Shown here one piece after another: positions 6,770-14,455 of a DNA stretch of 15,177 bases. This DNA is from JBEKVE01 sp049514335 (GTDB taxonomy: Bacteria > Actinomycetota > Acidimicrobiia > Acidimicrobiales > UBA8190), in the NCBI GenBank assembly GCA_049514335.1, contig JBEKVE010000141.1, forward strand, positions 1-15,177. The letters are read 5' to 3'. Each line of letters opens with the position of its first letter. Position 1 is the stretch's first letter. Both the position numbers and the translations under genes were made by a program. A model generated the notes under the pieces. It did not search any database, was not told the DNA's origin, and was given only the letters and a program-made list of their open reading frames with translations.

Positions 6770-7227
6770 ACCGTGCCGGACGCCGGTCGCCGGCGCCTCC
6801 AGCTCCGTATTCCCGCCCCCGCCAGAGCGCCTGACGCCAGGGCGTGCACGACCAGGCCCACCCCGGCGGCGGGTGTCCACCCACGCGGGTGGTAGGTGTT
6901 GGGCTCGATGGCGAGCCCGATGATCCCGGCCACCCCCAGGGCGGCGCACACCAGTGCCGCCCGGTTGGTCTCCGGGCCGCCACGGCGCCTCGACGTGACC
7001 ACGACGGCGGCGAGCGGCATGGGCCACGGTGCAGCCACCGCCGCCCCCCACCCCACCACGATGCCCGTCGCCACCGAGAGCGGCACCCCGACGCCGAAGG
7101 GCCGGCCGGGCAGGTCCTCGCGCACCGCCACCGCCGAGGTGAAGGCGGTGGCGCAGGCGAACCCCACGGCGGCCCCTCGCAGCACCCGCCCCGCACCGGA
7201 CCCGCCACCCTCCATCGCCCGCCACAT
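6739..7227 (-). CDS. Small four-helix membrane protein, unknown function
   Basis: This 162-residue hydrophobic protein has four predicted membrane segments: around VLRGAAVGFACATAFTSAVAV, FGVGVPLSVATGIVVGWGAAV running into PLAAVVVT, ALVCAALGVAGIIGLAI, and GVGLVVHALASGALAGAGI. It ends in a basic tail (SWRRRRPAS). The loop PNTYHPRGW between segments 3 and 4 is probably exposed. I chose ATG 7227; ATG 7215 is an equal alternative, and the frame can be read further upstream but without membrane or coding character. No clear ribosome site is present, so the start is uncertain. The 3' end overlaps the convergent NUDIX gene by 31 bases. I do not recognise a family. Confidence 0.6.
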   Translation of the reverse strand: MWRAMEGGGSGAGRVLRGAAVGFACATAFTSAVAVREDLPGRPFGVGVPLSVATGIVVGWGAAVAAPWPMPLAAVVVTSRRRGGPETNRAALVCAALGVAGIIGLAIEPNTYHPRGWTPAAGVGLVVHALASGALAGAGIRSWRRRRPASGTVQVGGRPSSR

Positions 7228-7352
7228 TGGCGCATGGGCCGCTTGAGGGCGTCCGCCACGGGTGCGAGTGTGGATCCCCGGCACCCGCCGGAGCGTCGAA
7301 GCGACGGTCCGGACGACGGGCGGGAACGCACGACACAAGGGCGGTGACGGCG

Positions 7353-8303
7353 ATGGGCTCGAGAACGGCGACCGATGCCGAGGTCGACACGTGGCAGGAG
7401 CACGGCTGGGTGCTGTTGGAGGGGCTGGTGGGGACCGACGAGGTGGACGCCGCGCTCGACGACCTCCACCAGTCGTTGCCGCGCGTGGAGGAGTACTTCG
7501 CCGATCCCGACGGGATCACCGAGCGACTCCGGGGTCGGCCGGTGCTCGCCAAGCAGGAGTACGAATGGCCCGATACGGGTCCGGGGTTCCGGCCCGCGCA
7601 GCAGCGGTGGATGGCGGCGTTCCCCTTCGAGGGCTCCGGTGTGCTCAACCGCCTGTGCGTGCACAGCTCCATCGTCGACTTCGCCGAGCGCGCCCTCGGA
7701 ACGCCGGACATCCGCCTGTACCAGGCGCACCTCAGCGCCAAGTACTCGGGGCTCACCAACTACGAGCAGCCCATGCACACCGATCGCAACCACTCGTGGC
7801 TGCCTGCTGTGGGCGAAGCACCGTGGTGGAATCTCGAAGGGTTCCTCTACCTGTCCGACGTGACGGAGGCCGAGAACCCCACCCGGATGGTGTCGGTGCG
7901 CGACTCGGCCGATGTGTCCTCGCCCTTCCCTCTCGTCATGCCGAAGTGGGACCCCGCCCTGTACGGCGCCGAGCGTGCCGCGCCCGGCGTGCGTGGCTCG
8001 TACCTCGCCTACCGCTCCGACGTGTGGCACCGGGGAACCGGGTTCGGCGGCCCCGGGACCGCCCGCTTCGTCGCCGCCCTTGCCTTCAAGCGGACGGGAC
8101 AGGACTGGATCGGGTACGACCAGCAGCAATCCCGCTCGACCGGAGCGCCGTGGACCACGTTCGTCGAGGGCTCCACACCTCGCCAGCTCGAGTTGTTCGG
8201 GTTCCCGCCCCCCGGGCATCCGATCTGGAGCGACCGGCTCCTCGACGAGACCGCCCGCCGCTATCCAGCCCTCGACCTGACGCCATGGCGGACAGCGCTG
8301 TGA
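7353..8303 (+). CDS. Phytanoyl-CoA dioxygenase (PhyH)-like Fe(II)/2-oxoglutarate oxygenase
   Basis: This 316-residue member of the PhyH family hydroxylates or halogenates small molecules and lipids using Fe(II) and 2-oxoglutarate. The iron triad is visible: H142 and D144 in PMHTDRNHSW, and H226 in SDVWHRGTGF. R238 in TARFVAALAF is the likely 2-oxoglutarate contact. The N-terminus VDTWQEHGWVLLEGLVGTDEV is the usual family opening. Asp beside the first His argues for hydroxylation rather than halogenation. I chose ATG 7353 because AAGGGCGG lies 8 bases upstream; the frame reads back to 7227, but that stretch looks non-coding. A VOC gene follows 40 bases later on the same strand and may be cotranscribed. 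The natural substrate is unknown; ectoine-, fatty-acyl- or natural-product-type acceptors are all possible. Confidence 0.9.
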   Translation: MGSRTATDAEVDTWQEHGWVLLEGLVGTDEVDAALDDLHQSLPRVEEYFADPDGITERLRGRPVLAKQEYEWPDTGPGFRPAQQRWMAAFPFEGSGVLNRLCVHSSIVDFAERALGTPDIRLYQAHLSAKYSGLTNYEQPMHTDRNHSWLPAVGEAPWWNLEGFLYLSDVTEAENPTRMVSVRDSADVSSPFPLVMPKWDPALYGAERAAPGVRGSYLAYRSDVWHRGTGFGGPGTARFVAALAFKRTGQDWIGYDQQQSRSTGAPWTTFVEGSTPRQLELFGFPPPGHPIWSDRLLDETARRYPALDLTPWRTAL

Positions 8304-8343
8304 TCGGGACGGGACCGGCCGCGGTGGCGCCGAGCGATCCTCG

Positions 8344-8691
8344 ATGAGCGACAGCACCACGCTGTTGGCGGGAGTGCCGGTGTCTGACTTCGGTGCCGCC
8401 GTCGAGTGGTACGACCGGCTCTTCGGGCGACCGGCTGACATCTCTGTGCACGAGTCCGAGGTGATGTGGAAGGTGGCCGACGCCGGGTGGCTGTACGTGG
8501 TGGCCGACGCGGCGAGAGCGGGGCACGCCCTGGTGACGCTGTCGGTGCCGGACCTCGCTGATGCCCGGACGAAGCTCATCGGCCGGGGCATCGAGGTCGG
8601 CCCGATCGAGGCCGTGGGAGACGCCGGCTGGAAGGCCGTGGCCGTCGACGCCGACGGCAACATGCTGAGCTTCATCCAGGTAACGAACTAG
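8344..8691 (+). CDS. VOC-fold protein without obvious metal site
   Basis: This small glyoxalase-fold protein of 115 residues begins LLAGVPVSDFGAAVEWYDRLFGR and ends WKAVAVDADGNMLSFIQVTN, with the middle HALVTLSVPDLADARTKLIGRGI typical of the second module. The positions that carry His or Glu metal ligands in glyoxalase I (start of strand 1, WLYVV, and the last strand LSFIQ) lack them, except a His near ALVTL. It may therefore bind a ligand rather than catalyse. It starts 40 bases after the PhyH-like gene on the same strand, but no strong ribosome site precedes ATG 8344. It ends 41 bases before the convergent hydrolase-cyclase gene. Confidence 0.85.
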   Translation: MSDSTTLLAGVPVSDFGAAVEWYDRLFGRPADISVHESEVMWKVADAGWLYVVADAARAGHALVTLSVPDLADARTKLIGRGIEVGPIEAVGDAGWKAVAVDADGNMLSFIQVTN

Positions 8692-8732
8692 TACTCCGCC
8701 TTCAGTGACTGGCGGGGGTGGTGGGCGCCCGA

Positions 8733-10073
8733 TCAGCCGCGCACGGCGTAGAGCTGCCAGGTCCCGGGAACACCTTTGAGCGCACGCTCGCCCCGGTCGT
8801 CGAAGACGATTCCCGAGCCGGTGACGAGGTCCTTCACCGTGCGCGACACGAGGACCTCACCCGCCGCCGCGGCCGCCGCCACCCGTGAACCGATGTGCAC
8901 CGCCAAGCCAGCCAGATCGGCGCCGTGCCGTTCGACCTCGCCCGTGTGGAGCCCGGCGCGGATCTCGATCCCGAGGGTGCGGACCTCGTCGCGGATGGCG
9001 CATGCGCAGTACAGGGCGCGTGCCGGACCGTCGAACGTCGCCAGGAACCCGTCACCAGTGGTGTTGACCTCGGCGCCGTGGAACCGCTCCAGGTTCCGGC
9101 GGATCACGGCGTGATGCTCGTCGAGGACACCTCGCCACCGCCGGTCGCCCACCGCCGCCAGACGCTCGGTGGATCCGACAATATCGGTGAACAGCACGGT
9201 GGCGAGAACCCGGTCGAGGAGGGGCTTGGGACGCACGCCGGTGAGAAACGTCTCCACCTCGTCGAGGAGTTCGACGACGTCTCCGGCGTAAGGGATGTGG
9301 TCGTCGCCCGGGAGCTCCACGAGCTTTGCATCGGGGATCAGGCTCGCCACATGGCCGCCGTGCTCGTGCCGGACATGGCGGTCTCCGCGTCGGCTGACGA
9401 CGAGGGTCGGAGCCTGGATGGTGGGCAGGACCCGGGAAACGTCACTGTCGAACACCGCTCTCGTGGCGGCCTCCAGGACGTCAGGCGTGGCCGTCAGGCG
9501 CTCGACGCGCCCCCAGCGGGCCGCGGCGTCGTCGGTCGGGACGAGCGACGGCGCCACCATCTCGAAGCACCGCCCCGAGCCCCACAGGTCCTTGATCGCA
9601 CCGACATAGGTGGGAACGTGCTCTGCCGGCAGACCCCACGGCGTGGCGTCGCTGCGCGTGTAGCGCGCGTAGGCGTTGATGAGGACGAGGCCGGTGGTCC
9701 GCTCCGGATGGGTGGCAGCAAAGAACATGGTCGCTCCGGCGGCCTCGCCCCACGTGAGGAAGGCCGCACGCTCGGAACCCGTGGCGTCCATCACCGAGGC
9801 GATGTCGTCCTTCCACGTCTGCACGGCCGGGATGGAGTGGGGGTCCAGGCGGCCCGAGCTGCCGAACCCCCTCGGGTCGAAGGTGATGAGCCTGAAGAGC
9901 GACGCCAACCGCGACACGAATTCGCTGAACACCGGCTCGTCCCAGATCAATTCGACGGCGGCGCTGCCCGTCACGGGAATAACCAGGTCCATGGGCCCCG
10001 TCCCGGACACCTGGTAGGCCAGATACGTGCCCTCCGCCGTCGTCGTGTACCGAGTCGCAAGGGGCTCGGACAT
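8733..10073 (-). CDS. Fused alpha/beta-hydrolase and class III adenylate/guanylate cyclase
   Basis: This 446-residue two-domain protein belongs to a type well known in mycobacteria and other actinobacteria. Residues 1-280 are an alpha/beta-hydrolase fold (YLAYQVSG, FDPRGFGSSG, FFAATHPERT, and LPGDDHIPYAGD with the His at 259). Residues 287-445 are a cyclase homology domain: VLFTDIVGST has metal Asp297, NTTGDGFLATFDGPARA has metal Asp341, and GLAVHIGSRVAA is the region where most cyclases have Asn-x3-Arg. In the hydrolase, the nucleophile elbow that normally reads GxSEGG is W-G-E-A-A-G, with Gly109 in place of Ser, so this half is probably a sensor rather than an esterase. The product is presumably cAMP or cGMP. 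The frame extends to 10202, but homology starts at ATG 10073. It is divergent from the aldolase gene. Confidence 0.92.
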   Translation of the reverse strand: MSEPLATRYTTTAEGTYLAYQVSGTGPMDLVIPVTGSAAVELIWDEPVFSEFVSRLASLFRLITFDPRGFGSSGRLDPHSIPAVQTWKDDIASVMDATGSERAAFLTWGEAAGATMFFAATHPERTTGLVLINAYARYTRSDATPWGLPAEHVPTYVGAIKDLWGSGRCFEMVAPSLVPTDDAAARWGRVERLTATPDVLEAATRAVFDSDVSRVLPTIQAPTLVVSRRGDRHVRHEHGGHVASLIPDAKLVELPGDDHIPYAGDVVELLDEVETFLTGVRPKPLLDRVLATVLFTDIVGSTERLAAVGDRRWRGVLDEHHAVIRRNLERFHGAEVNTTGDGFLATFDGPARALYCACAIRDEVRTLGIEIRAGLHTGEVERHGADLAGLAVHIGSRVAAAAAAGEVLVSRTVKDLVTGSGIVFDDRGERALKGVPGTWQLYAVRG

Positions 10074-10101
10074 GCCGTCATACAGTCTGTCCGGTTCGAG
10101 G

Positions 10102-10121
10102 TCGGTGGTCGACCCCACCGA
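10102..10121. promoter_or_regulatory. Inverted repeat in the divergent promoter region
   Basis: TCGGTGG (10102-10108) and CCACCGA (10115-10121) are perfect 7-base arms around the 6-base spacer TCGACC. It lies 28 bases upstream of the hydrolase-cyclase ATG and 128 bases upstream of the aldolase ATG, so it could be an operator for either. If the cyclase gene starts further upstream, it would be coding instead. Confidence 0.35.
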
Positions 10122-10249
10122 ACCTTCCGCTTCGTGCCGCCCACCCCCGCACGTCAGGAAGGGAGGAATCGCCGAGCCCGCCGTCGGGAACCGCAATGGC
10201 ACGTCCGGGGACCGGCGTGGAACACTGCCCGCAGCGAAAGGATCGACAC

Positions 10250-10918
10250 ATGAGCGAACTGCTCCTGGCAGCTGAGCGACAGGCCGTGGCGAGCGCCAGC
10301 CGCCACCTGGCCGAGAAGGGGCTCGTCATCGGGACGGCGGGCAACATCTCCGCCCGCCAGGGGGATCTGATCGCGGTCACCCCCACGGGGTCCGACCTGG
10401 GGACGCTCACGGCGGAGATGATCACGGTCATCGACCTCGACGGCGAGGTCGTCGACGGCGATCTCGCCCCGACGTCGGAGGTGCCGCTCCACACCGGCAT
10501 CTATGCCGGCACGAACGCGCTCGCCGTCACCCACGCCCACGCCATGGCGTCCACCGCGCTGTCGTGCTGTCACGACGAGCTGCCGGCTCTCCACTACAGC
10601 TGCCTGGAGCTGGGGGGCACCCCCCGCACGGCGGCGTACGCCACCTTCGGCTCCCAGGAGCTCGCCGACAACGTCATCGAGGCGTTGAAGGGGAGGAACG
10701 CCGCCATGATGCAGAACCACGGCTCTGTCGCCTACGGCGCCACCATGGACCAGGCCATCCACCGCCTCGAGCTCCTCGAATGGCTGGCGGAGCTGTACTG
10801 GCGGGCATCGTCGATGGGTACCCCGCACGTGCTCACGGACAAGGACTTCGAGGCCATCATCACCGCAGCGATCGAGCGGGGGTACGGCGCCATGAAGAAG
10901 GTCGAGAAGAAGTCCTGA
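10250..10918 (+). CDS. Class II aldolase/adducin family protein (fuculose-1-phosphate aldolase-like)
   Basis: This 222-residue zinc aldolase is of the FucA/AraD/MtnB family. Such enzymes cleave sugar phosphates to dihydroxyacetone phosphate, epimerise ribulose 5-phosphate, or dehydrate methylthioribulose phosphate. GLVIGTAGNISAR (about 26-36) is the family phosphate-binding start, with LIAVTPTGSD following. The catalytic acid is E77 in APTSEVPLHTGIY. Zinc ligands are H95 and H97 in VTHAHAMA and H157 in MQNHGSVAYG. All key residues are intact, so it is probably active. I chose ATG 10250 because AAAGGA precedes it; the frame runs back to 10196 without support. The C-terminus is Lys-rich (AMKKVEKKS). 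It is divergent from the cyclase, and no other sugar gene is nearby to show the substrate. Confidence 0.93.
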   Translation: MSELLLAAERQAVASASRHLAEKGLVIGTAGNISARQGDLIAVTPTGSDLGTLTAEMITVIDLDGEVVDGDLAPTSEVPLHTGIYAGTNALAVTHAHAMASTALSCCHDELPALHYSCLELGGTPRTAAYATFGSQELADNVIEALKGRNAAMMQNHGSVAYGATMDQAIHRLELLEWLAELYWRASSMGTPHVLTDKDFEAIITAAIERGYGAMKKVEKKS

Positions 10919-10969
10919 TCCACTGAGCCGCTCGGTCCGCTGCCCCGCTGTTCGGGTGACACCGGACTC

Positions 10970-11314
10970 TTGGGGCGCGATGATGGCACCTTGGCCAGGT
11001 GGGCTGTCCGGGTCCTTCACACGGTCGTCGTCTGCGTCGTCGGAGCAGCATGCTCTCTGATATGCATGACCGCCGTCTTCTTGGCGCGGGGCTTCGTGAA
11101 CGTGACGCCGGATTGTGTGCATGGCCATCTGGATCACCCGGGCCAGCTGATGCTGTTCGGCAACGACTGTGTCAGACCACCCGGATATGTTCCCTGGATG
11201 GTCGCCTTCGGCATCGTGGGAGCCACAGCGGGAGTGCTGCTCGCCGTCGGGGCCCTGCACCTCGTCGGCCGGTTACGAGCGAGATACGGTCCGACCCGAT
11301 TCGTGACCGCTTGA
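10970..11314 (+). CDS. Small two-helix membrane protein, unknown function
   Basis: This protein of up to 114 residues has two membrane segments, VVVCVVGAACSLICMTAVFLA and VPWMVAFGIVGATAGVLLAVGAL. Between them is a loop of about 30 residues containing two Cys (TPDCVHG and GNDCVRPPGY), which could form a disulfide outside the cell. The only candidate starts are TTG (10970 or 10991), and neither has a good ribosome site, so the 5' end is uncertain. Codon use is less GC-biased than the neighbours: TTA, AGA and GGA are all present near the 3' end. This suggests a foreign or weakly expressed gene. It follows the aldolase gene by 51 bases on the same strand. I do not recognise a family. Confidence 0.55.
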   Translation: MGRDDGTLARWAVRVLHTVVVCVVGAACSLICMTAVFLARGFVNVTPDCVHGHLDHPGQLMLFGNDCVRPPGYVPWMVAFGIVGATAGVLLAVGALHLVGRLRARYGPTRFVTA

Positions 11315-11355
11315 GCAGCTTCGTCCCGAGCGGGCGGCCGTCCCGCCGGATGGGA

Positions 11356-11772
11356 TCAGGTGCGGTCTCCCCGGAAGAACCAATGCACGCCGAACCTGTC
11401 GGCGAGGTGTCCATAGGTGCCGAACGGCAGATCCCGCAGCTCGTCGAGGAGCTCCGGGTCTGCGCCGGCGGACAGGGCACCGAAGAGCGCCTTGAGCTCG
11501 TCCGGTGTGGCGCCGGTCACGTACATGGCGACGGTGTTCCCCTGTCTCGGCGTGCGGGTCGGGTGCATCCAGTCCGTGGCCGAGAGCTCCATGTCGGACG
11601 CCTTCAGGTGGGCGTAGGCCACCTTGTGGTGGTTCTCAGGAGGCGAGTCGGCCTTCATCGGGGTGTCGCCGAGCCGGACGAGGGTCAGCTCCCCCCCGAG
11701 GCACGCCTGATAGAAGGTCATGGCTTCGGCACAGTTCCCGTCGAACAACAAGAAGGGCATGAGATTCGGCAT
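11356..11772 (-). CDS. PhnB-like VOC protein
   Basis: This 138-residue protein is of the PhnB/3-demethylubiquinone-methyltransferase-like branch of the VOC fold. It starts MPNLMPFLLFDGNCAEAMTF, followed by YQACLGGELTLVRLGDTP. The second module contains VAYAHLKASDMELSATDW and ends FGTYGHLADRFGVHWFFR. The closing pattern FG-x8-D-x-FGVHW is the family hallmark. The name is historical: such proteins do not carry a methyltransferase fold, and their roles are mostly unknown. I chose ATG 11772 because GAGGAGA precedes it and homology begins immediately; the frame stays open to 11919 across the divergent promoter region. It is divergent from the ABC-F gene and may share a 128-base regulatory region with it. 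Confidence 0.9.
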   Translation of the reverse strand: MPNLMPFLLFDGNCAEAMTFYQACLGGELTLVRLGDTPMKADSPPENHHKVAYAHLKASDMELSATDWMHPTRTPRQGNTVAMYVTGATPDELKALFGALSAGADPELLDELRDLPFGTYGHLADRFGVHWFFRGDRT

Positions 11773-11890
11773 CGTCTCTCCTCGGCTGCTCCGTGTGTCC
11801 GAATCATTGCGCAAGACCGCGTCCACCGCTGACGCGCTATCGTCGAATCGTGCGCTGAGCGACGGTCCCCTGGTCCGGTTGTTCGATCTC

Positions 11891-11895
11891 GGAGG
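11891..11895 (+). promoter_or_regulatory. Ribosome binding site of the TTG-started ABC-F gene
   Basis: GGAGG lies 5 bases before TTG 11901. It supports this rare start codon over any ATG further into the frame, the first of which would remove Walker A. Confidence 0.7.
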
Positions 11896-11900
11896 TTTCG

Positions 11901-13565
11901 TTGTCCGCGCTTGGTCCACCCCTCTCTGCGACGCTCACCGCCTCGGATGTGTCGCGAGAGCTCGGAGGCCGTGTCGTGCTTCGGGATGTGTCGCTCGCCG
12001 TCGGTCCCGACACGCGCCTGGGGGTGGTCGGACCCAACGGCGTGGGGAAGTCGACGCTCATGCGCATCCTCGCCGGCCTCGACCAACCGGACTCGGGGAG
12101 CATCGAGTTGGCACCGCGCACCGCCTCGGTCGGCTACCTCGCCCAGGAGCCGGATCGGCGGTCCGACGAGACCGTCCGCGCCTATCTCCGCCGCGCCACC
12201 GGCGTGTCCGGGGCAGAGGACGCGCTCATGCGCAGCGCCGACGAGCTGGGTGGTGGTGCGCCGGGAGCAGCCGACACCTACGCCGATGCGCTCGAGCGCT
12301 GGCAGGGGCTCGGGGCGGCCGATCTCGATGCCCGCATCGACGCGGTGCTCTCCGACCTCTCGCTCCCCGGGCGCGTGCTCGAGCTCGACACGGCCAGCCT
12401 GTCCGGTGGCGAGGCGGCCCGGGTGTCACTGGCCGCCATCCTCCTGTCGCGATTCGACATCACGTTGCTCGACGAGCCCACCAACGATCTCGACTTCGCC
12501 GGCCTGGCGCGCCTCGAGCGATTCGTCGTGCAGCGGTCAGGTGGGATGGTGATCGTCTCGCACGATCGCGCCTTTCTGGAGGCGACGATCAACTCCGTCC
12601 TCGAGCTCGATGAGCACGACCGGTCGGCTCGGCTCTTCAGAGGAGGCTGGTCGGCCTATCTCGAAGAGCGCGCCACCGCCCGTCGCCACGCCGAGGAGGC
12701 CTACGGCGACTACCAGACCCAGCGCCGCACCCTCCTCGACCGGGCCACGCGGGAGCGCCAATGGGCCACGAAGGGGACGAGCCGGGAGAAGCGCCGGCCC
12801 AAGGACCACGACAAGGCCCAACGCGACTTCCGCATCAACCGGACCGAGCAGCTGGCGTCACGGGCCCGGCGCACCGAGCAGGCGCTCAATCGACTCGAGG
12901 TGGTGGACAAGCCCTGGGAGGGATGGGACCTGCGCTTCACGATCGGGGAGTCCCTGCAGGGCGGGGCCGTGGTGGCCCGGCTGGAGGGGGCGGTGGTACA
13001 GAGAGGCGACTTCCGGCTCGGTCCTGTGGATCTCGAGATCTCGAGATCTGAACGCGTCGCCCTCGTCGGCCCCAACGGATCGGGCAAGACGACTCTCATC
13101 GGGGCCGTGCTCGGCCGCGTGCCCCTCGTCGCCGGCAGCCGCTGGACGGGTCCGAGCGTCGCCGTGGGCGAGCTGGGCCAGCGTCGGGGGGCGTTTGTCG
13201 GGTCGCCCAGCGTCCTCGATGCGTTCGTGGCGGCGACAGCCCTCGATCCTCAGGCGGCGCGCACCATGCTCGCCAAGTTCGGCCTCGGTGCCGACCACGT
13301 GACGCGACCGTCATTTTCCTTGTCCCCTGGCGAGCGCACGCGGGCCGAGTTGGCGGCCTTCCAGGCCCGGGGCATCAACTTCCTCGTGCTCGACGAGCCC
13401 ACCAACCACCTCGATCTCCCCGCCATCGAGCAACTCGAAACGGCGCTCGCCAGCTACTCGGGGGCTCTCCTCGTCGTCTCCCACGACCGGCAGTTCCTCG
13501 CTGCGCTCGACGTGGCCACAACGGCGGAGCTCGATGTGGGCGGGCTGACCGTGCGCCACGTCTGA
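11901..13565 (+). CDS. ABC-F family ATPase (ribosome-associated type)
   Basis: This 554-residue soluble protein has two ATP-binding cassettes and no membrane domain. The first cassette has Walker A GPNGVGKST (44-52), signature LSGGE (168-172), Walker B ending DEPTNDLD (191-198) and switch His221. The second has GPNGSGKTT (390-398), signature LSPGE (474-478), DEPTNHLD (498-505) and switch His528. The charged linker between them (about 255-340) is the part that reaches the ribosomal P or E site in ABC-F proteins. The family resets translation, and some members protect ribosomes from antibiotics; whether this one does cannot be told. The start is TTG 11901, with GGAGG 5 bases upstream. A weak TATCGT box (11838-11843) could give a leader of about 50 bases. 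Two hairpins follow the gene. Confidence 0.93.
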   Translation: MSALGPPLSATLTASDVSRELGGRVVLRDVSLAVGPDTRLGVVGPNGVGKSTLMRILAGLDQPDSGSIELAPRTASVGYLAQEPDRRSDETVRAYLRRATGVSGAEDALMRSADELGGGAPGAADTYADALERWQGLGAADLDARIDAVLSDLSLPGRVLELDTASLSGGEAARVSLAAILLSRFDITLLDEPTNDLDFAGLARLERFVVQRSGGMVIVSHDRAFLEATINSVLELDEHDRSARLFRGGWSAYLEERATARRHAEEAYGDYQTQRRTLLDRATRERQWATKGTSREKRRPKDHDKAQRDFRINRTEQLASRARRTEQALNRLEVVDKPWEGWDLRFTIGESLQGGAVVARLEGAVVQRGDFRLGPVDLEISRSERVALVGPNGSGKTTLIGAVLGRVPLVAGSRWTGPSVAVGELGQRRGAFVGSPSVLDAFVAATALDPQAARTMLAKFGLGADHVTRPSFSLSPGERTRAELAAFQARGINFLVLDEPTNHLDLPAIEQLETALASYSGALLVVSHDRQFLAALDVATTAELDVGGLTVRHV

Positions 13566-13612
13566 GGCACCTCGTGCCTCGCCCGCCTGACGGTCACCCG
13601 TCCGCCGTCAGG
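13564..13612. terminator. Two hairpins between convergent genes
   Basis: The first hairpin is GAGGCAC/GTGCCTC (13564-13570 with 13574-13580), a perfect 7-base stem with a 3-base loop that begins at the ABC-F stop codon. The second is CCTGACGG/CCGTCAGG (13586-13593 with 13605-13612), a perfect 8-base stem with an 11-base loop that overlaps the stop of the minus-strand gene. Neither has a T run, which is common for actinobacterial terminators. They probably end transcription from both sides. Confidence 0.55.
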
Positions 13613-13907
13613 ACCGCTGGGTCGACGACCGGGCGTGGACCGTGTCGTGGATGAGCATCATTCGCATCGACCACAACCTGGGTCGTGGCTCGGGAAGTTC
13701 GTGGCGGCCCCAGAAGAACCCGGCCAACGTGACGGATTCGGCGGCGAGCCAGATGATCACCCCGACGGCGACGATCCACGGTGTGGATCCCACCGACATC
13801 CCGACGAGGCCCGCAATAGCCACGGCCAGCCCGACGTACCCCAGCCGGAGGGCCCAGACGGCCGTGCGCCAGTGCCCGTTGTCCAGCAGCTCCCGCGGCT
13901 CGTCCAT
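13608..13907 (-). CDS. Small two-helix membrane protein, unknown function
   Basis: This 99-residue protein starts MDEPRELLDNGHWRTAVWAL and has two membrane segments, LGYVGLAVAIAGLVGMSV and PWIVAVGVIIWLAAESVTLAGFF. It ends in a basic cytoplasmic-looking tail (MRMMLIHDTVHARSST). Small actinobacterial membrane proteins of this look are common and uncharacterised. I chose ATG 13907; the frame extends to 13949, but the extra residues look non-coding, and neither start has a good ribosome site. The gene follows the SRPBCC gene by 75 bases on the same strand, and its stop lies in the second terminator hairpin. Confidence 0.75.
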   Translation of the reverse strand: MDEPRELLDNGHWRTAVWALRLGYVGLAVAIAGLVGMSVGSTPWIVAVGVIIWLAAESVTLAGFFWGRHELPEPRPRLWSMRMMLIHDTVHARSSTQRS

Positions 13908-13982
13908 GCAGGAATTCTGCCGCCGCCACGCCGGCTGCACAAGGGTCATTGGTCCTGCGGGCTCGTCCTGTGCGCGGAACCC

Positions 13983-14447
13983 TCATCGGGCACCCTCCGC
14001 CACGGCCTTGACCCGTTCGAGGGTGCGGAGCATGTCACGCCGGTTTCGCCGTTCACGCAGGATGCCGCCGAGTGGACGCCACAGCTTGGTGAAGAGGTTG
14101 TCACCGAGGTCGAATGACTCGGTGACCTCGGTACCTCCGTCGTCAGTGGCGCGGAACTCGTAGCGCCAGGTGTTCACGGGCCGGTCGCCCATCATGACGG
14201 CGAACTCGAAGACCTCGTCGGGGACGCACTCGGTGACCTTGCACGTGGTCCAGTACAGGACCGGCCAGTTCTCGTTCCGCCTGACGTGACCGCGGTACCG
14301 CGCTCCGAGCGCCGGACCCGTGGCACCGTCGATCCACTCGGCCTCGATGACCTCGGGGCTGTACTCACCCATCTTCGTGATGTCGCTGACGAGCCCCCAG
14401 ACCCTGCGAGGCGACGCATCGATGTGGAGACTGACCGCAGCGCGCAT
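13983..14447 (-). CDS. SRPBCC (polyketide cyclase/START-like) protein
   Basis: This 154-residue protein has the helix-grip fold of the SRPBCC superfamily. It starts AAVSLHIDASPRRVWGLVSDITKMGEYSPEV, continues through GARYRGHVRRNENWPVLYWTTCKVTECVP, has a central strand pair (FEFAVMMGDRPVNTWRYEFRATDDGGTEVTESFDL), and ends in a long C-terminal helix, LRTLERVKAVAEGA. Such proteins hold a hydrophobic ligand in a deep pocket and act in lipid transfer, polyketide cyclisation or toxin tolerance; the ligand is unknown here. The start ATG 14447 has no Shine-Dalgarno sequence, but a good promoter lies 8 bases upstream, so it is probably leaderless. The gene lies 85 bases downstream of the GYD-like gene. 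Confidence 0.9.
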   Translation of the reverse strand: MRAAVSLHIDASPRRVWGLVSDITKMGEYSPEVIEAEWIDGATGPALGARYRGHVRRNENWPVLYWTTCKVTECVPDEVFEFAVMMGDRPVNTWRYEFRATDDGGTEVTESFDLGDNLFTKLWRPLGGILRERRNRRDMLRTLERVKAVAEGAR

Positions 14448-14455
14448 GGAAGCAG

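Noticed and set aside
6110..7759. Minus-strand open frame upstream of the VOC gene (up to 694 codons)
   Set aside because: It is open only because of high GC: it runs antisense to the NUDIX and PhyH-like genes, its sequence has no domain, and the VOC fold starts at ATG 6109 with a ribosome site.
6300..8675. Minus-strand frame of 791 codons opposite NUDIX, PhyH and VOC genes
   Set aside because: It is rich in Arg, Pro, Gly and Ser with no recognisable domain. The opposite strand holds three intact enzymes with their catalytic motifs.
11315..11355. GC-rich hairpin GGCGG/CCGCC as a terminator between convergent genes
   Set aside because: It has only a 5-base stem, which is expected by chance in DNA of this composition.
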